Shown here: piece by piece, positions 36,801-46,387 of the stretch
How the letters are laid out: each line of letters starts with the position of its first letter
Position numbering within the stretch: the first letter of the stretch is position 1
From: Desulfobulbaceae bacterium
Lineage (GTDB): Bacteria > Desulfobacterota > Desulfobulbia > Desulfobulbales > Desulfobulbaceae
Reading direction: 5' to 3'
DNA length: 64,000 nt
Assembly: GCA_011389815.1 (NCBI GenBank)
Contig: JAABTP010000006.1
Span: forward strand, 1-64,000
The notes under the pieces: model-generated
The model's database searches: none
The model's input: only the letters and a program-made list of their open reading frames with translations
Told to the model about the DNA's origin: nothing
Made by a program: the position numbers and the translations under genes

Positions 36801-37037
36801 GCCGGTTCCAGTGCCATTGACTCTGAGATGCGCGATATTGTGAGCCGTACTGATCAGCTGACCGAAATGGTTGCTGCCCAGGGTGAGCGTTCCCAGAATG
36901 CAGTAAAGATTGCTCAGCAATCCTTTGAAGGCGCGCAAAAAACAGTTGAGGGAGCTGGTGTGGTTGTGTCCATTACCGATGAATTGCAGGCAGCTTCTGA
37001 GAGACTCCGTCAACAGGTTGAGCAGTTTAAGTTGTAA
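33834..37037 (+). CDS. Methyl-accepting chemotaxis protein with large double sensor
   Basis: 1067 aa. TM1 is near 20-42. The unusually long periplasmic part (43-575) contains two related Cache-like modules, each with a YYD(V/I)F-ID/SAEG pattern ([19 protein letters not shown] near 160; [19 protein letters not shown] near 370). TM2 is near 580-600 and HAMP near 600-655. The signalling domain holds the conserved tip [18 protein letters not shown] near 840-858. There is no CheR-docking pentapeptide at the C-terminus (ends VEQFKL). Start follows GGTGGAGGG. First of the core set MCP-CheW-CheY-HAMP-CheA. Confidence 0.95.
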   Translation: MENLKRKSSGWYGGLGLRGKLVAIMLMVGLLPFLVNALIDQISAANALQERAEDQLNSIREIKKDQVAGFLKERQADMTSLANLSASLRSEALNKLTAIEEVKLQALQRYFGKRRADVEMLRNSLTTITAIQELNESFKEEGRRIGGSLWNGYKEKYGAWYTGFSEEHGYYDVFLISAEGDVLFTVKEESDLGQNLATGGLKGSGLGETYARVMKEGKIVITDYASYAPSNNQQAMFMGGPIRDESGRIFGVAAFQLATDEINDIVNQRAGLTSTFESYLVGDADNPTLHSDRVVKEGKIGDPHDTPDGRLALAGKSGQLHKIGTTGVLELSVYSPVEIPGLNWGLITNGALEEVIVPKEEGQAEDLMQKYQKTYGYYDIFMIDPTGLIFYTVERESDYLTNILTGKYSNSNLGRLVQNVISTKRASMADYARYAPTGDKPAAFFAAPVTDAKGELVMVVAAQMADTNIQELLDLTIGLGDTGEIFLVGEDYIARSNSRFGLKLLESELTATIVKDGFRQDGAVTEESVDYLGNEIISTAVKLNLPKELGVDFDWLIEAKINRAEALEAITTLRLQALGIGVIIVIVVTLVAWFVGGGFAKPIVAIAGVVRQVAAERDLTLKVESTTSDEIGQMADEFNNMLVELNAAFSEVQSISQAVAANAENVAGRASANRDRAEVEAQQTEKTRELLQTMGKTAGQVSEGARAQQESAQRSQQTIAELLQSMDTVSDAVIKQSEEAEKATDRVGAMGETGAQVVATSTEQGKMVMQVTASMNEITASVRNMAQAVDSATAQGQEALQAAQEGRSAVESTVAGMRAIADSSGQISEIIDVITEIAEQTNLLALNAAIEAARAGAHGKGFAVVADEVGKLAQRSSEAAKEITQLIKDSAANVDAGTRYSEQLETALVKIDASGRENMRSIEEIASVAQVVQGDIQNAQALVQELNKLAEQISKMAGEQGARRQAAETALSSMVQQSQIISALVSEASAGSSAIDSEMRDIVSRTDQLTEMVAAQGERSQNAVKIAQQSFEGAQKTVEGAGVVVSITDELQAASERLRQQVEQFKL

Positions 37038-37079
37038 GCTTACCTGTTGTCTGTTTTTTCAGGTTCCTATCTCCTTGTT

Positions 37080-37112
37080 ACTCTGCGTTCTCTGTCTTGG
37101 AGAGCGCAGAGT
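37080..37112 (+). terminator. Hairpin between MCP and cheW
   Basis: ACTCTGCG and CGCAGAGT (8-bp stem) with an inner CTCT/AGAG pairing. No T-run follows, so it more likely tunes mRNA stability between the abundant MCP message and cheW than stops it completely. Confidence 0.4.
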
Positions 37113-37208
37113 GATTTATAAAGGGGGAGGAGAACGCATCGAGGTGATAACAGATCAGGTTTTTTTTCCACTGTTGCTCAACTCATTACGTACTAAAGGA
37201 GAAAAATT

Positions 37209-37736
37209 ATGGCTGATACCATGGCTGATACCTTTACAGCCGATAAAATGACCGAGCAGGATGAAGGAGACCAGCAGCTTATGCAGCTGGTTGGTTTTAC
37301 TATTGGCGATGAACATTTTGGAGTTAATATTCTCATGGTACAGGAGATTATTCGTTCTGCTCCTATTACATCTGTACCTAACTCTCCGGAGTTTATAGAG
37401 GGAGTTATCAATCTACGCGGTAATATCATTCCTGTTATTGAGTTGCGAAAACGACTCAATCTGTTTCGCGAAGAAGCAGCGTCAGAAGATCCCTGGATAT
37501 TGATTCTGGATATCAATAGCAGGGTAACAGGGTTTATAGTGGATTCTGTTACCAGAGTCTTGAAGATTATGGAAGACACCATTGAGCCTCCGCCAGATGT
37601 TGTTGTGGCTGGCCTTGCCAACCAGTACATTCGAGGTGTGTGTGATATCGGTGAAAGTTTGTTGATTCTGCTTGATTTTAATCGAATTCTTTTAGCAGAT
37701 GAATTGAATCAGCTTAGGGCAATAGACGGAGACTAA
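37209..37736 (+). CDS. cheW: CheW adaptor
   Basis: 175 aa. Couples the receptor to CheA. A Met-Ala-Asp-Thr duplication opens the N-terminus (ATGGCTGATACC twice). The CheW fold is evident in QLVGFTIGDEHFGVNILMVQ, PEFIEGVINLRGNIIPVIEL, VTGFIVDSVTRVLKI and YIRGVCDIGESLLILLDFN. AAGGAG lies seven bases before the start. Followed after 4 nt by cheY. Confidence 0.96.
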   Translation: MADTMADTFTADKMTEQDEGDQQLMQLVGFTIGDEHFGVNILMVQEIIRSAPITSVPNSPEFIEGVINLRGNIIPVIELRKRLNLFREEAASEDPWILILDINSRVTGFIVDSVTRVLKIMEDTIEPPPDVVVAGLANQYIRGVCDIGESLLILLDFNRILLADELNQLRAIDGD

Positions 37737-37740
37737 CCAT

Positions 37741-38106
37741 ATGAGTAAGCGAGTTCTGATAGTTGATGACTCATCTATGATGCGTAAGATGATCGCAAAA
37801 TTATTACAGCCCCCAGGCCATATTGTAGTGGGGCAGGCAAAAAATGGTCTGGAGGCGATTGATCTGTATAAGTCGTTAAAACCTGATATTGTGACTATGG
37901 ATATCACCATGCGTGATATGGATGGGCTTGCTGCGGCAGAAGAAATTTTACGTTATGATAGCTCTGCCCATATTATTTTTCTCTCAAATCTTGATGAAGA
38001 AATATATCGGGCTGAGGTTGAGCGTCTTGGAGCTCGGGGATTTGCAAGTAAACATAAGGCCAGAGAAATACTTGATATGATAGATGAAACAGATAGCGAA
38101 GGCTAG
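37741..38106 (+). CDS. cheY: CheY-like single-domain response regulator
   Basis: 121 aa. Acidic pair and phospho-Asp are present (VLIVDDSSMMRK, DIVTMDITMRDMDG), then the Ser switch (IIFLSNLDEE) and Lys (GFASKHK, lacking the usual Pro after Lys). With no flagellar motor genes in the window, its target may be a gliding or type IV pilus machine (inference). Confidence 0.9.
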   Translation: MSKRVLIVDDSSMMRKMIAKLLQPPGHIVVGQAKNGLEAIDLYKSLKPDIVTMDITMRDMDGLAAAEEILRYDSSAHIIFLSNLDEEIYRAEVERLGARGFASKHKAREILDMIDETDSEG

Positions 38107-38293
38107 TGTACTATCGCCTGAGTAGAGGTTATGCTGGTATTTTCCTTTGTTTGTAATGACAGGAATATTCGGATGGGTATGTTTTCCTATATAACGCCCT
38201 ATATTCTTAGAGAAAATAGCAGGCAGTTTGGTGATGGGTGCTTGTTTGGCTGGTCGCCACACAGTTCATCATAAAAAAACGGATTTGTCGCCT

Positions 38294-38920
38294 ATGTCTC
38301 CTTTTTTACAGGCAGCAAACGATGTGAGTTTAAAGAAAAAGACCCAGATTTTTTTTGTACTCAACTTTTTGCTGGTCACAATTGCAGCAGCAGGCCTTCT
38401 CTATGTATTAGTTAAACACAGCGGTGAGACTATAAGAATTGTTCATATTGTATTATGTGTAATTTTATTTCTTTTGCTGGGTATTCAAGCCGCTGCTTTG
38501 ATGTATTTTAAACGGAATATTATAAAACCCCTGGCTGAAATGCAGGCAGCAAGCAGATTAATGGCTGATGGACACCTTGAAACACTCAATCACACAAAAA
38601 GGGAGGATGAAATTGGTTCTTTAGGCGAAAATATTAATGATTTAGCGATGAATATGCAGGAAGTTTTGCTTTTTGTCTGGAACCATAGTCAATTAAGCCG
38701 GGATCTGCTGGAAAATATTGCTGATGATTTAAATTTTTCCCTGGATGCGGATTCAATTGATTCTATAGACAAAGACATACAAAAAGATATCAGTACAATG
38801 CATCGTAATAATGAAAACCTAAAATCTATTGTAATGTCATTTAGTTATTTTGAAATTAAATTGGAAGACGAGAAAATGGTCTCTGATTATCAGCAGGAGC
38901 CTGGAGTGACATTCTCCTGA
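38294..38920 (+). CDS. HAMP-only membrane protein 1
   Basis: 208 aa from the ATG at 38294; the frame is open from 38228. TM segments near 21-40 (IFFVLNFLLVTIAAAGLLYVL) and 52-72. HAMP linker near 73-125 (IIKPLAEMQAASRLMADGHL, DEIGSLGENINDLAMNMQ). The remaining 80 residues are helical and acidic with no kinase, cyclase or MCP output domain. It sits between cheY and cheA, so it probably influences the array through its HAMP helices; function unknown. Confidence 0.75.
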   Translation: MSPFLQAANDVSLKKKTQIFFVLNFLLVTIAAAGLLYVLVKHSGETIRIVHIVLCVILFLLLGIQAAALMYFKRNIIKPLAEMQAASRLMADGHLETLNHTKREDEIGSLGENINDLAMNMQEVLLFVWNHSQLSRDLLENIADDLNFSLDADSIDSIDKDIQKDISTMHRNNENLKSIVMSFSYFEIKLEDEKMVSDYQQEPGVTFS

Positions 38921-39066
38921 ATATACGAGTAAATATGATGAGCTGGTCTGACTGCCAGAAGAGGGAGTGTATACAATAAAGAGAGGAGTCAGACTTGAGA
39001 GGATACAGGATAGTAGAATATTTTTTAGCAATGCAAGAATAATCAAGTAGTTACAAGGTGGAGAAT

Positions 39067-42000
39067 ATGATAGACTCATCAATGTTACCGGATTTTATTG
39101 TTGAGGCGGCGGAACATCTTGAAGTGATGGAAAGCAGTCTTCTCCGGCTTGAACAGGGTTATGAAGTTACAGATAAAGAATTAATGGATGAAATTTTTCG
39201 TTCGATTCATTCTATCAAAGGAGCAGCTCAGTTTGTCGGGATTGAGCGCGTTTCTGAACTGTCGCATAAGCTTGAAAATTTACTTGATCTTATTCGTCGG
39301 GGTGAGATTACCTTGAGTCCGGCGATTACAGACTTATTAATTGCCGGTAAAGATCGTTTGACCCTGTTAGTGGATGAACTTGAACGTACCAAGGCAGAAG
39401 AAACAGAGGTATCTGACCTTGTAGAGCAGGTGCGAAGAGTAATTGAAGGTGAGGACGTTGAAGATGATGCGCCTGAAGAAACAGTGTCAGGTTCAGGTGC
39501 TGCCCAGGAAGAAGTACTTCAGGGACTAGGTGAGAAGGAGGAACAATCAGGACTTCTTACTGAAGAAAATATGTCTGATGAGTTTGATGAAGAACTCTAT
39601 AACATTTTCCTGCAACAACTCAAGGAAAATATACCCTTTCTTTATGCTCAAACTGTTGAGTTGTCAATTTCTGTTGATAAACAGGATGTCCTGTACCGTT
39701 GCAGTGATTCTATAAAAAGTCTCAAATCATCTGCCAATTATATGGGCTATGAAAAGCTTACCCAGCATTATTCCAATTGGCAACATGCTATTGATAATGC
39801 TGTTGAGCAACTTTCAAGTGGAAAAATGCCCAACCTGAATTTTATGCAGGATTATATAGATGAGATTATTCGTTCATTTCCCCAGGCAATGGAAGGGTAT
39901 TCGTATGATGATGCAGATGAACTGGGTGATGGGCATCAGGATGAGCAGCACGAAACATCGTCTATTGATTCAGCCCTGAATTCTATTTTTGCTGATGAAG
40001 ATCCAGCAGGAGTTTCCGATTCACCTGTTGCTCATCAGGAAGAAGACAGTGAGGACACACCAGAGCCTGAAGAGGTGGCAGGAGAAGGGATTGATCTTGA
40101 TGACGCATTGGATACGATCTTTTCCGATGAACATGGAGGAGTTTCCGATCATGGAGAAAATGCAGATTTCCAGAGTTTGGGCGATGAAGCTTCTCGTGCA
40201 GAACATTCTCTGGGGCCTGTAATAAAAGAGGAGGCTGGAAATGCGGCTGAAACAGTTCCTCTTGAATACGAGCTTTCTGATGATGAGTATGACGAAGAGC
40301 TTATTTCGATTTTTCTGAAAAAGTTAAAGGGTGATATTGAATATATTCAGACGCAGATTGCAGAATATCTGGCAGGTGCTGATATAAGAAAAATACTTGA
40401 GAACTGTCACGATGCTATTGGTCGGTTGTCATCATCAGCCAACTATATGGAATATATGAGCCTGACAGCATTTTGCGAGGTATGGCAGAACGTTGTTGAT
40501 GGTTATCTTACTGACGTTTCAGCAGGACTTGTTCCTGATATTGCTCCTGGTTTACAGGAGTTTGTTGATAAAATTATAAGTGTTTATCCTCAGATTGTTG
40601 AGAGCGAACAACAAAACGGGGATGATGAAATTTTTAGTGATGCTGAAGGAGCTGATGCAGGTTTTGACGATTCTCCAAAAGAGAGTAATGCTTCTGCTGG
40701 CAAAGAGGATAAGGACAAAGAACAGGCTGAAGAATTCGAAGGTGTAACTGCCGGTGAAAAAACAGAACATGTTGCACAGACAGAAAATGTGTCAGCAGAT
40801 AAAGCCCTTTTTGACAGGCTGAGTACAGCCTTAGAAACCCCTGAATATGCAAACAATGTATCAGAAGGGAGCATTGACAGGGTCATTGAAGAAATCATAG
40901 AATCTCCAGGGTATGAAGAAGAATCTGAACCTTCTTCAAATGAGGAGAATGGGACTATAGCTGGCTCTCATTTACTGGATCAGGTCGTTACTTCAAGCAC
41001 TTCAGATAAAAAAGAGGTTGCTGTGGACAACGCTCATACAGATGATATCCCTGATACTGCTGAAGAAAAAATACAGGATACCAGCGACTATGATGAGCCG
41101 GTTCCCGGGGGTGGAGAAAAAGAAGAAATAAAGAACGATCTTTCTGATCATTCTCCACAAAGCAAGCTAGGATTAGCGAAATCTGAGATTCTTGAGCAAG
41201 AGAAACAAGAAAAAGCCGCAGAAGGAGAACAGGAACAACAGTCTGCAAAGAAAGCATCCACTTTCCGAAGCAGCATTAGAGTTGATGCTGAAAAAGTGGA
41301 CTTTTTGATGAATCAAGTGGGTGAGTTGGTTGTTAGTCGTGCCTATTTTGCGCAGCTTGTTAATGAGATAAGAGGGTTGGAGATGCAACTTCTTGAGTCT
41401 TCCGGGACTTCTAAGAGTCAGCTCAAACCCCTTCATGAATTCGCCTTTCGATTAAGTGAGGCGGGTGTTCATCTTGGTCGCGTGTCCAACGAACTTCAGG
41501 AAGGTGTTATGAAGGTCAGGATGCTGCCCATTGATCAGCTGTTTAAACGCTATCCGCGTTTAGTGCGTGATCTTGCACGTAATACAAACAAGGATGTTAA
41601 ACTGGTTACAAGAGGTGAAGAAACAGAGCTTGACAAAATGGTCATTGAATCCCTTTCTGATCCTTTGATTCATATTATTAGAAACTCAGTTGACCATGGT
41701 CTGGAAAATGCAGAAGATCGTTTGCGGGCTGGCAAACCAGCCCAGGGAACACTCATTCTGGAGGCTTTTCACGAAAGTGATCATATTGTAGTGGAGATTT
41801 CAGATGATGGCAGAGGGCTTGATACGCAACGCATCAAAGCCAAGGCATTGGAAAGAGGTCTGGTCAGCGAGGATGAGTTAGAGCGAATGCCTGAACAGGA
41901 GTTGACCCGACTTATCATGTTACCCGGTTTCAGTACAGCTGAAAAAGCGACCCAAACATCCGGACGAGGTGTTGGTATGGACGTGGTGAAGAAGAACATT

Positions 42001-42576
42001 GAAAAGCTCAATGGTACGGTAGAGCTTTTTTCTGAGGCAGGAAAGGGAACACGCCTGCGTATTAAGATTCCTTTAACTATGGCTATTATTCAAGCCTTAA
42101 TGGTCCGGGTTGGAAAAGAAAAATTTACCATTCCTTTGACCTCAGTTGAGGAAACCCTGAGGGTGTTCCGTCATGAGATTTCAGAAATTGAAGGGGTTGA
42201 TGTTATTCACTTACGTGACAATACCATGCCTATTTTTCAGCTTGCCAAGATTTATAACATTGATCGTCAGGCAAGCCAGGAAGGAAAAATGTTTGTTGTT
42301 GTGGTGAGTACCGGAACCCAGGAGCTGGGCTTGGTTGTTGATGAACTCCTTGGCCAGGAAGAGGTCGTTATTAAACCACTTGCTGATTATTTGCGACTTG
42401 AAAGCGGGTTTAACGGAGCAACGATTTTAGGTGATGGTGGTATTTCACTTATTTTGGATATCCCTGAGCTTGTCAAGATAGCCAAGGAAAATCAAATATT
42501 GAGACAGGGTCAGCGTACGTTGGGTTTTAAGCGAAAAAAAAGGAATGCTGCAGAGACAGCAGAACAGGTTCATTAA
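39067..42576 (+). CDS. cheA: CheA histidine kinase with two extra His-less Hpt-like repeats
   Basis: 1169 aa from the ATG at 39067 (GGTGGAG upstream), far longer than typical CheA (650-750). The true Hpt domain has His48 (IFRSIHSIKGAAQF). Two Hpt-like repeats follow, near 170-270 and 405-505, each starting DEELYNIFLQQLK or DEELISIFLKKLK. At the phospho-His position these have Asp214 (SDSIKSLKSSANY) and Asp449 (HDAIGRLSSSANY). Long acidic linkers separate them. Dimerisation, the ATP-binding kinase domain (HIIRNSVDHGLENA, DDGRGLD, GRGVGMDVVKK) and the CheW-like domain occupy 740-1160. Confidence 0.95.
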   Translation: MIDSSMLPDFIVEAAEHLEVMESSLLRLEQGYEVTDKELMDEIFRSIHSIKGAAQFVGIERVSELSHKLENLLDLIRRGEITLSPAITDLLIAGKDRLTLLVDELERTKAEETEVSDLVEQVRRVIEGEDVEDDAPEETVSGSGAAQEEVLQGLGEKEEQSGLLTEENMSDEFDEELYNIFLQQLKENIPFLYAQTVELSISVDKQDVLYRCSDSIKSLKSSANYMGYEKLTQHYSNWQHAIDNAVEQLSSGKMPNLNFMQDYIDEIIRSFPQAMEGYSYDDADELGDGHQDEQHETSSIDSALNSIFADEDPAGVSDSPVAHQEEDSEDTPEPEEVAGEGIDLDDALDTIFSDEHGGVSDHGENADFQSLGDEASRAEHSLGPVIKEEAGNAAETVPLEYELSDDEYDEELISIFLKKLKGDIEYIQTQIAEYLAGADIRKILENCHDAIGRLSSSANYMEYMSLTAFCEVWQNVVDGYLTDVSAGLVPDIAPGLQEFVDKIISVYPQIVESEQQNGDDEIFSDAEGADAGFDDSPKESNASAGKEDKDKEQAEEFEGVTAGEKTEHVAQTENVSADKALFDRLSTALETPEYANNVSEGSIDRVIEEIIESPGYEEESEPSSNEENGTIAGSHLLDQVVTSSTSDKKEVAVDNAHTDDIPDTAEEKIQDTSDYDEPVPGGGEKEEIKNDLSDHSPQSKLGLAKSEILEQEKQEKAAEGEQEQQSAKKASTFRSSIRVDAEKVDFLMNQVGELVVSRAYFAQLVNEIRGLEMQLLESSGTSKSQLKPLHEFAFRLSEAGVHLGRVSNELQEGVMKVRMLPIDQLFKRYPRLVRDLARNTNKDVKLVTRGEETELDKMVIESLSDPLIHIIRNSVDHGLENAEDRLRAGKPAQGTLILEAFHESDHIVVEISDDGRGLDTQRIKAKALERGLVSEDELERMPEQELTRLIMLPGFSTAEKATQTSGRGVGMDVVKKNIEKLNGTVELFSEAGKGTRLRIKIPLTMAIIQALMVRVGKEKFTIPLTSVEETLRVFRHEISEIEGVDVIHLRDNTMPIFQLAKIYNIDRQASQEGKMFVVVVSTGTQELGLVVDELLGQEEVVIKPLADYLRLESGFNGATILGDGGISLILDIPELVKIAKENQILRQGQRTLGFKRKKRNAAETAEQVH

Positions 42577-42676
42577 GCATTTCCTGATGGATAACTCGGG
42601 AGAAAGAGGACCAGATAATAGCAGCAAAGAAATAATGTTAGATGTTGCATTCCTGAATAGGGGGTAAGGCTGCGGT

Positions 42677-43714
42677 ATGGATAAAAAACTTAAAGTTCTT
42701 GTTGTTGACGATGCAACCTTTATGACAAAGGCGATCAGTGATCTCTTGGAGTCAGATCCTGATATTGAGGTCGTTGGAGTTGCAAATAACGGACTGGAGG
42801 GGCTGGAAAAAATTAATGAGCTCCAGCCAGACGTTATCACCCTTGATATTGATATGCCGGTTATGGACGGACTGCAGGCTGTTCGGCATATCATGATTGA
42901 ATCTCCGGTACCCATTGTTGTTTTAAGCTCATTATTTAGTGACGGTTCCATCACCTTTGAGGCGTTACGCCTTGGGGTTGTTGATTTTGTGGCAAAGCCA
43001 TCAGGGGCGATATCAAGTGATATTCATACAGCGAAACAACACATTGTTGACCGTATTAAACTGGCTTCGGCTGTTAACTTTCAGAATATACGGCGAGTTC
43101 GGGTGAACGCCCGAAAAAAAAAAGAAGGGCTTGCTGATCTGTATGGATTTCATCCCCTGGATTATATAATTGCTATTGGGACCTCATTGACCGGGCCAAA
43201 TACATTTATTCGCCTGATGACACGGCTTAATGCAGGACTGCCTGCTGCTGCTGTTATTTTGTTAGAAATTTCTCCTAAAATACTTGCTGCTTTTGCAGAA
43301 AAATTTAATGAATTTGTTCTTTGGAAGATAGAAGTTGCACGTCAAGGAACAGTCTTGGAACAGGGAGTTTGTTATATTCAGTCAAACATGCATTCGTTGA
43401 CTATTGGCTTAAACGAAAACGGTGATTCTTGTTTTCAGCTTGGTGAACGGGTTGAAAATCCGTTGGATACCTTTTTTCAGTCATCAGCTGAAGTATTTCG
43501 GGAAAATACAGTTGGGGTTCTTCTTACCGGTTATGGAGATGACGGATCAGAAGGTTTTGCCGCCATTCAAGGGAAATTCGGCAAGACCATAGCCCAAAGC
43601 GTGGAGACCTGTGTGTACCCCAGTCTTACTGATACTGCAATAAAGCGCAATAAAGTGGACTTGATTGCTGAAGAGGCACAACTTGCTGAGGTTATTGAGT
43701 CTGTTATTCGATAA
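42677..43714 (+). CDS. CheB-like response regulator lacking the catalytic His
   Basis: 345 aa with the CheB layout: receiver (5-125; VDDATFMTK, TLDIDMPVMDG, VAKPSG), linker, esterase-like domain (150-345). The nucleophile loop GASTGG reads GTSLTG (Ser kept, near 168). The QHMP loop reads LEIS (His to Glu, near 197), and the Asp in GYGDDG is present near 290. Without the His, esterase activity is doubtful. It follows cheA by 100 nt in the normal place for cheB. Gene symbol left open for that reason. Confidence 0.87.
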   Translation: MDKKLKVLVVDDATFMTKAISDLLESDPDIEVVGVANNGLEGLEKINELQPDVITLDIDMPVMDGLQAVRHIMIESPVPIVVLSSLFSDGSITFEALRLGVVDFVAKPSGAISSDIHTAKQHIVDRIKLASAVNFQNIRRVRVNARKKKEGLADLYGFHPLDYIIAIGTSLTGPNTFIRLMTRLNAGLPAAAVILLEISPKILAAFAEKFNEFVLWKIEVARQGTVLEQGVCYIQSNMHSLTIGLNENGDSCFQLGERVENPLDTFFQSSAEVFRENTVGVLLTGYGDDGSEGFAAIQGKFGKTIAQSVETCVYPSLTDTAIKRNKVDLIAEEAQLAEVIESVIR

Positions 43715-43864
43715 TGATCAATGCTCTTTTTATCTGTTCAATAATTTCCATCCCGACTTTAAGAAGACGGCTGGATATCTTTCCAAACCATCTGCCTGCT
43801 TTTTATGTAACACATAATAACTGACTGAATAGATATAACTCTTTATATATTAGGGAAGCACACT

Positions 43865-44776
43865 ATGATTATTACATGCGACAGTTGCAAAACCAGATAT
43901 AAGGTTGCTGACGATATAATTAATAAACCGACATTCAAGGTGCGATGTCATAAATGTAATTATAGGTTCATTATACATAAAAATGATCCATTGGATGATT
44001 CCTTTCTCCTGCAGGATGAGGTTTCTGCAGATGATCATCGCATTATTGCACTGAGCAATCAGAAAGGCGGGGTGGCAAAAACAACGACCTGTCTTAATTT
44101 GGCAGTGTCGCTTGCTCATATGGGCAAGAAAGTGCTTGTGGTTGATTTTGATGTGCAGGCCAATCTCACCATTTTACTTGGCTTTCGACAAACCCGCTCT
44201 TTTTATGAACTCTTGAACAAGGAGGTCAAAGGGATCAATGATATCATTTTGCATACAAAATATCCTAATTTATCCTTGCTCCCTTCGAACAGTAAAATGG
44301 CACTCCTGAAGAAAAGGTATCTAACACAGCATAATTTTGAATATTTACTAAGAAACAGGCTACAGGAGATAGAAAAAAAGTATGATCATATTTTAATAGA
44401 TACTCCGCCATCTATTGAGTTTTTTACCTTAAATGCCTTGATTGCAGCAAAATTAGTTATTGTACCGACCACTTGCGAATATCTTTCAATACATGGTGTG
44501 TCACAAATAAGCGACATTATTAAGGTGCTGAAAGGCATTGATCACGATATAGAATATAAGGTTCTTATCACGATGTTTGATGCCAGAAAAACATCGGAAA
44601 AAGTGATTTATGAAAAGATTCGGCATAAGTACGGAGCAATGGTCTGCAAAACAGTCATTGAGATTGACGATAAGATGCAGGAGTCACATATCGTGAACCT
44701 CCCAATTCTATACTATGATGAAAAGAGCAAATCTGCTGGTCAGTACCAGGACTTAGCCCTTGAGATTACAGAATAA
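43865..44776 (+). CDS. ParA/MinD-type ATPase with N-terminal zinc finger
   Basis: 303 aa. Residues 1-40 form an MJ0042-type zinc ribbon (ITCDSCKTRYKV, VRCHKCNYRF). From about 60 comes a ParA ATPase with deviant Walker A (SNQKGGVAKTTT), Walker A' (VLVVDFDVQANL) and Walker B (HILIDTPPS). No parB is near. ParA homologues in chemotaxis clusters (ParC, PpfA) position receptor arrays, so array placement is the likely role. The zinc finger could tether it to a partner. Confidence 0.88.
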   Translation: MIITCDSCKTRYKVADDIINKPTFKVRCHKCNYRFIIHKNDPLDDSFLLQDEVSADDHRIIALSNQKGGVAKTTTCLNLAVSLAHMGKKVLVVDFDVQANLTILLGFRQTRSFYELLNKEVKGINDIILHTKYPNLSLLPSNSKMALLKKRYLTQHNFEYLLRNRLQEIEKKYDHILIDTPPSIEFFTLNALIAAKLVIVPTTCEYLSIHGVSQISDIIKVLKGIDHDIEYKVLITMFDARKTSEKVIYEKIRHKYGAMVCKTVIEIDDKMQESHIVNLPILYYDEKSKSAGQYQDLALEITE

Positions 44777-44799
44777 AAAGGCATTGCGGAGCTTTACTG

Positions 44800-45579
44800 A
44801 TGATGACAGAAACACATTCTACGCTGACAAAAAATATAGCCCCGGTTCTGTCCTTTACGGTTTTGGTTCTGGTTTGGGAGGCAACAGTCCGTTTGAGCGG
44901 TTGGGATACCAATGTTCTACCAGGACCTTATAAGGTACTGGAAAGCATGACTGAGCTGATAGCCAACGGTTCCATATTCAAGCACACTGTGGCCAGTTTA
45001 TTTCGAGTGACATTAGGCTTCTATATTGCTGCAATACTGGGTATCCCTTTAGGGATTATTCTGGGAAGAAGCCAGATTGCCTCCATACTGTTCAGTCCGG
45101 TTATCAGTTTTCTTCGTCCTATTTCTCCATTGGCCTGGATACCTTTGGCCATGCTTTGGTTTGGAATCGGCGATAAGCCTGCTATTTTTTTGATTTTTTT
45201 GGCCAGCTTTTTTCCTATTGTTATGGCTACAACAGTTGCAGTTCACTCAATCAATCCTACATATTTTTATGTTGCTGCTAATTTTAATTTCAGCAGAACA
45301 GAAGTCATTCAAAAGGTAGTTATTCCAGCTATTATTCCCGATGTCATTACTGCATTGCGCCTGAGCGTTGCCATAGCCTGGGTTGTTGTTGTTGCGGCGG
45401 AGATGATTGCGGTCCAATCCGGCCTTGGTTATTTGATTCTTGATTCAAGGAACGGGCTACGCATGGATTACGTAATGGACGGAATGATTGTTATCGGCCT
45501 TATTGGCCTGTTCCTGGACTATATTATGCGCCGTCTTAGCAGGATTGAGTCTGCATCCTGGGGCGTTAAACAGGCATAA
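44800..45579 (+). CDS. ABC transporter permease, nitrate/sulfonate/taurine type
   Basis: 259 aa with six predicted membrane helices. The conserved inner-membrane loop is VAIAWVVVVAAEMIAVQSGLG with PISPLAWIPLAMLWFGIGDK, as in SsuC/TauC/NrtB. First gene of a three-gene importer (permease-ATPase-binding protein). The substrate cannot be told from sequence: sulfonate, nitrate, bicarbonate and thiamine-precursor importers share this family. Confidence 0.92.
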   Translation: MMTETHSTLTKNIAPVLSFTVLVLVWEATVRLSGWDTNVLPGPYKVLESMTELIANGSIFKHTVASLFRVTLGFYIAAILGIPLGIILGRSQIASILFSPVISFLRPISPLAWIPLAMLWFGIGDKPAIFLIFLASFFPIVMATTVAVHSINPTYFYVAANFNFSRTEVIQKVVIPAIIPDVITALRLSVAIAWVVVVAAEMIAVQSGLGYLILDSRNGLRMDYVMDGMIVIGLIGLFLDYIMRRLSRIESASWGVKQA

Positions 45580-45592
45580 GGAGGAAACATAA

Positions 45593-46387
45593 ATGGCACA
45601 TATTCAGATCAATAATTTGAGCAGGGAATTTGTCAACCGACGAAAAAAGGAGCGCGAAGGAAACGGCCTTGATTATGGTGAAAAGGTTTCAGTGCTTGAG
45701 AACATCAATATTGAAGTGGAAGACGGTGAAATGGTCTGTCTGCTGGGGCCGTCCGGTTGTGGAAAATCAACACTCCTCCGTATCCTTGCTGGTTTTGATA
45801 AACAAACTTCAGGAACCGTCCTTATTGACGGTAAAGAAGTGACCGGCCCAAGTTCTGATAATATTTTTGTTTTTCAGCATAGTGGGTTGTTGCCGTGGAT
45901 GACAGTTGGTGAAAATGTTGAACTTGGTCTGCGCCACATGGAAGACGAACAAGCCAAAAAAGTGGAAATTCAGGAGTATATTGAAATGGTTGAGCTTGAC
46001 GGCTTTGAAGATCATTATCCACGCCAGTTGTCCGGCGGGATGCAGCGTCGGGCTGAACTTGCCCGGGCCTTGGCTGTCAACCCTGATATTCTGATTATGG
46101 ATGAACCTTTTAACGGCCTTGATTTTTTGACCCATATGAAGATGCGGGAAGAAGTGGTTAATATGCACCAGTTTCTTGGAAAAACGGTTTTCATCGTAAC
46201 CCATGATATTGATGATGCCCTCATTATGGGAGACCGGGTCGTGGTTTTTAGTAAAAGACCTTCACAGGTAAAAATGAACCAAAAGCTTGATTTTCCCCAT
46301 CCAAGGATTGTTTTTAATAAACAAACAGAATTGAGTCAACTCCGAGATGAGCTGTTTTTGATGCTTGGAGTAAGCTATGCTGTCTAA
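45593..46387 (+). CDS. ABC transporter ATP-binding protein, SsuB/TauB type
   Basis: 264 aa. Walker A GPSGCGKST, Q-loop FVFQHSGLLPWMTV, signature LSGGMQRRAELARAL, Walker B ILIMDEPFNGLD and the switch His (VTHDIDDAL) are all intact. A charged insertion near 15-28 (RRKKEREGNGLDYGEK) is not usual. AAGGAGG precedes the start. Its end overlaps the next gene by 11 nt. Confidence 0.95.
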   Translation: MAHIQINNLSREFVNRRKKEREGNGLDYGEKVSVLENINIEVEDGEMVCLLGPSGCGKSTLLRILAGFDKQTSGTVLIDGKEVTGPSSDNIFVFQHSGLLPWMTVGENVELGLRHMEDEQAKKVEIQEYIEMVELDGFEDHYPRQLSGGMQRRAELARALAVNPDILIMDEPFNGLDFLTHMKMREEVVNMHQFLGKTVFIVTHDIDDALIMGDRVVVFSKRPSQVKMNQKLDFPHPRIVFNKQTELSQLRDELFLMLGVSYAV

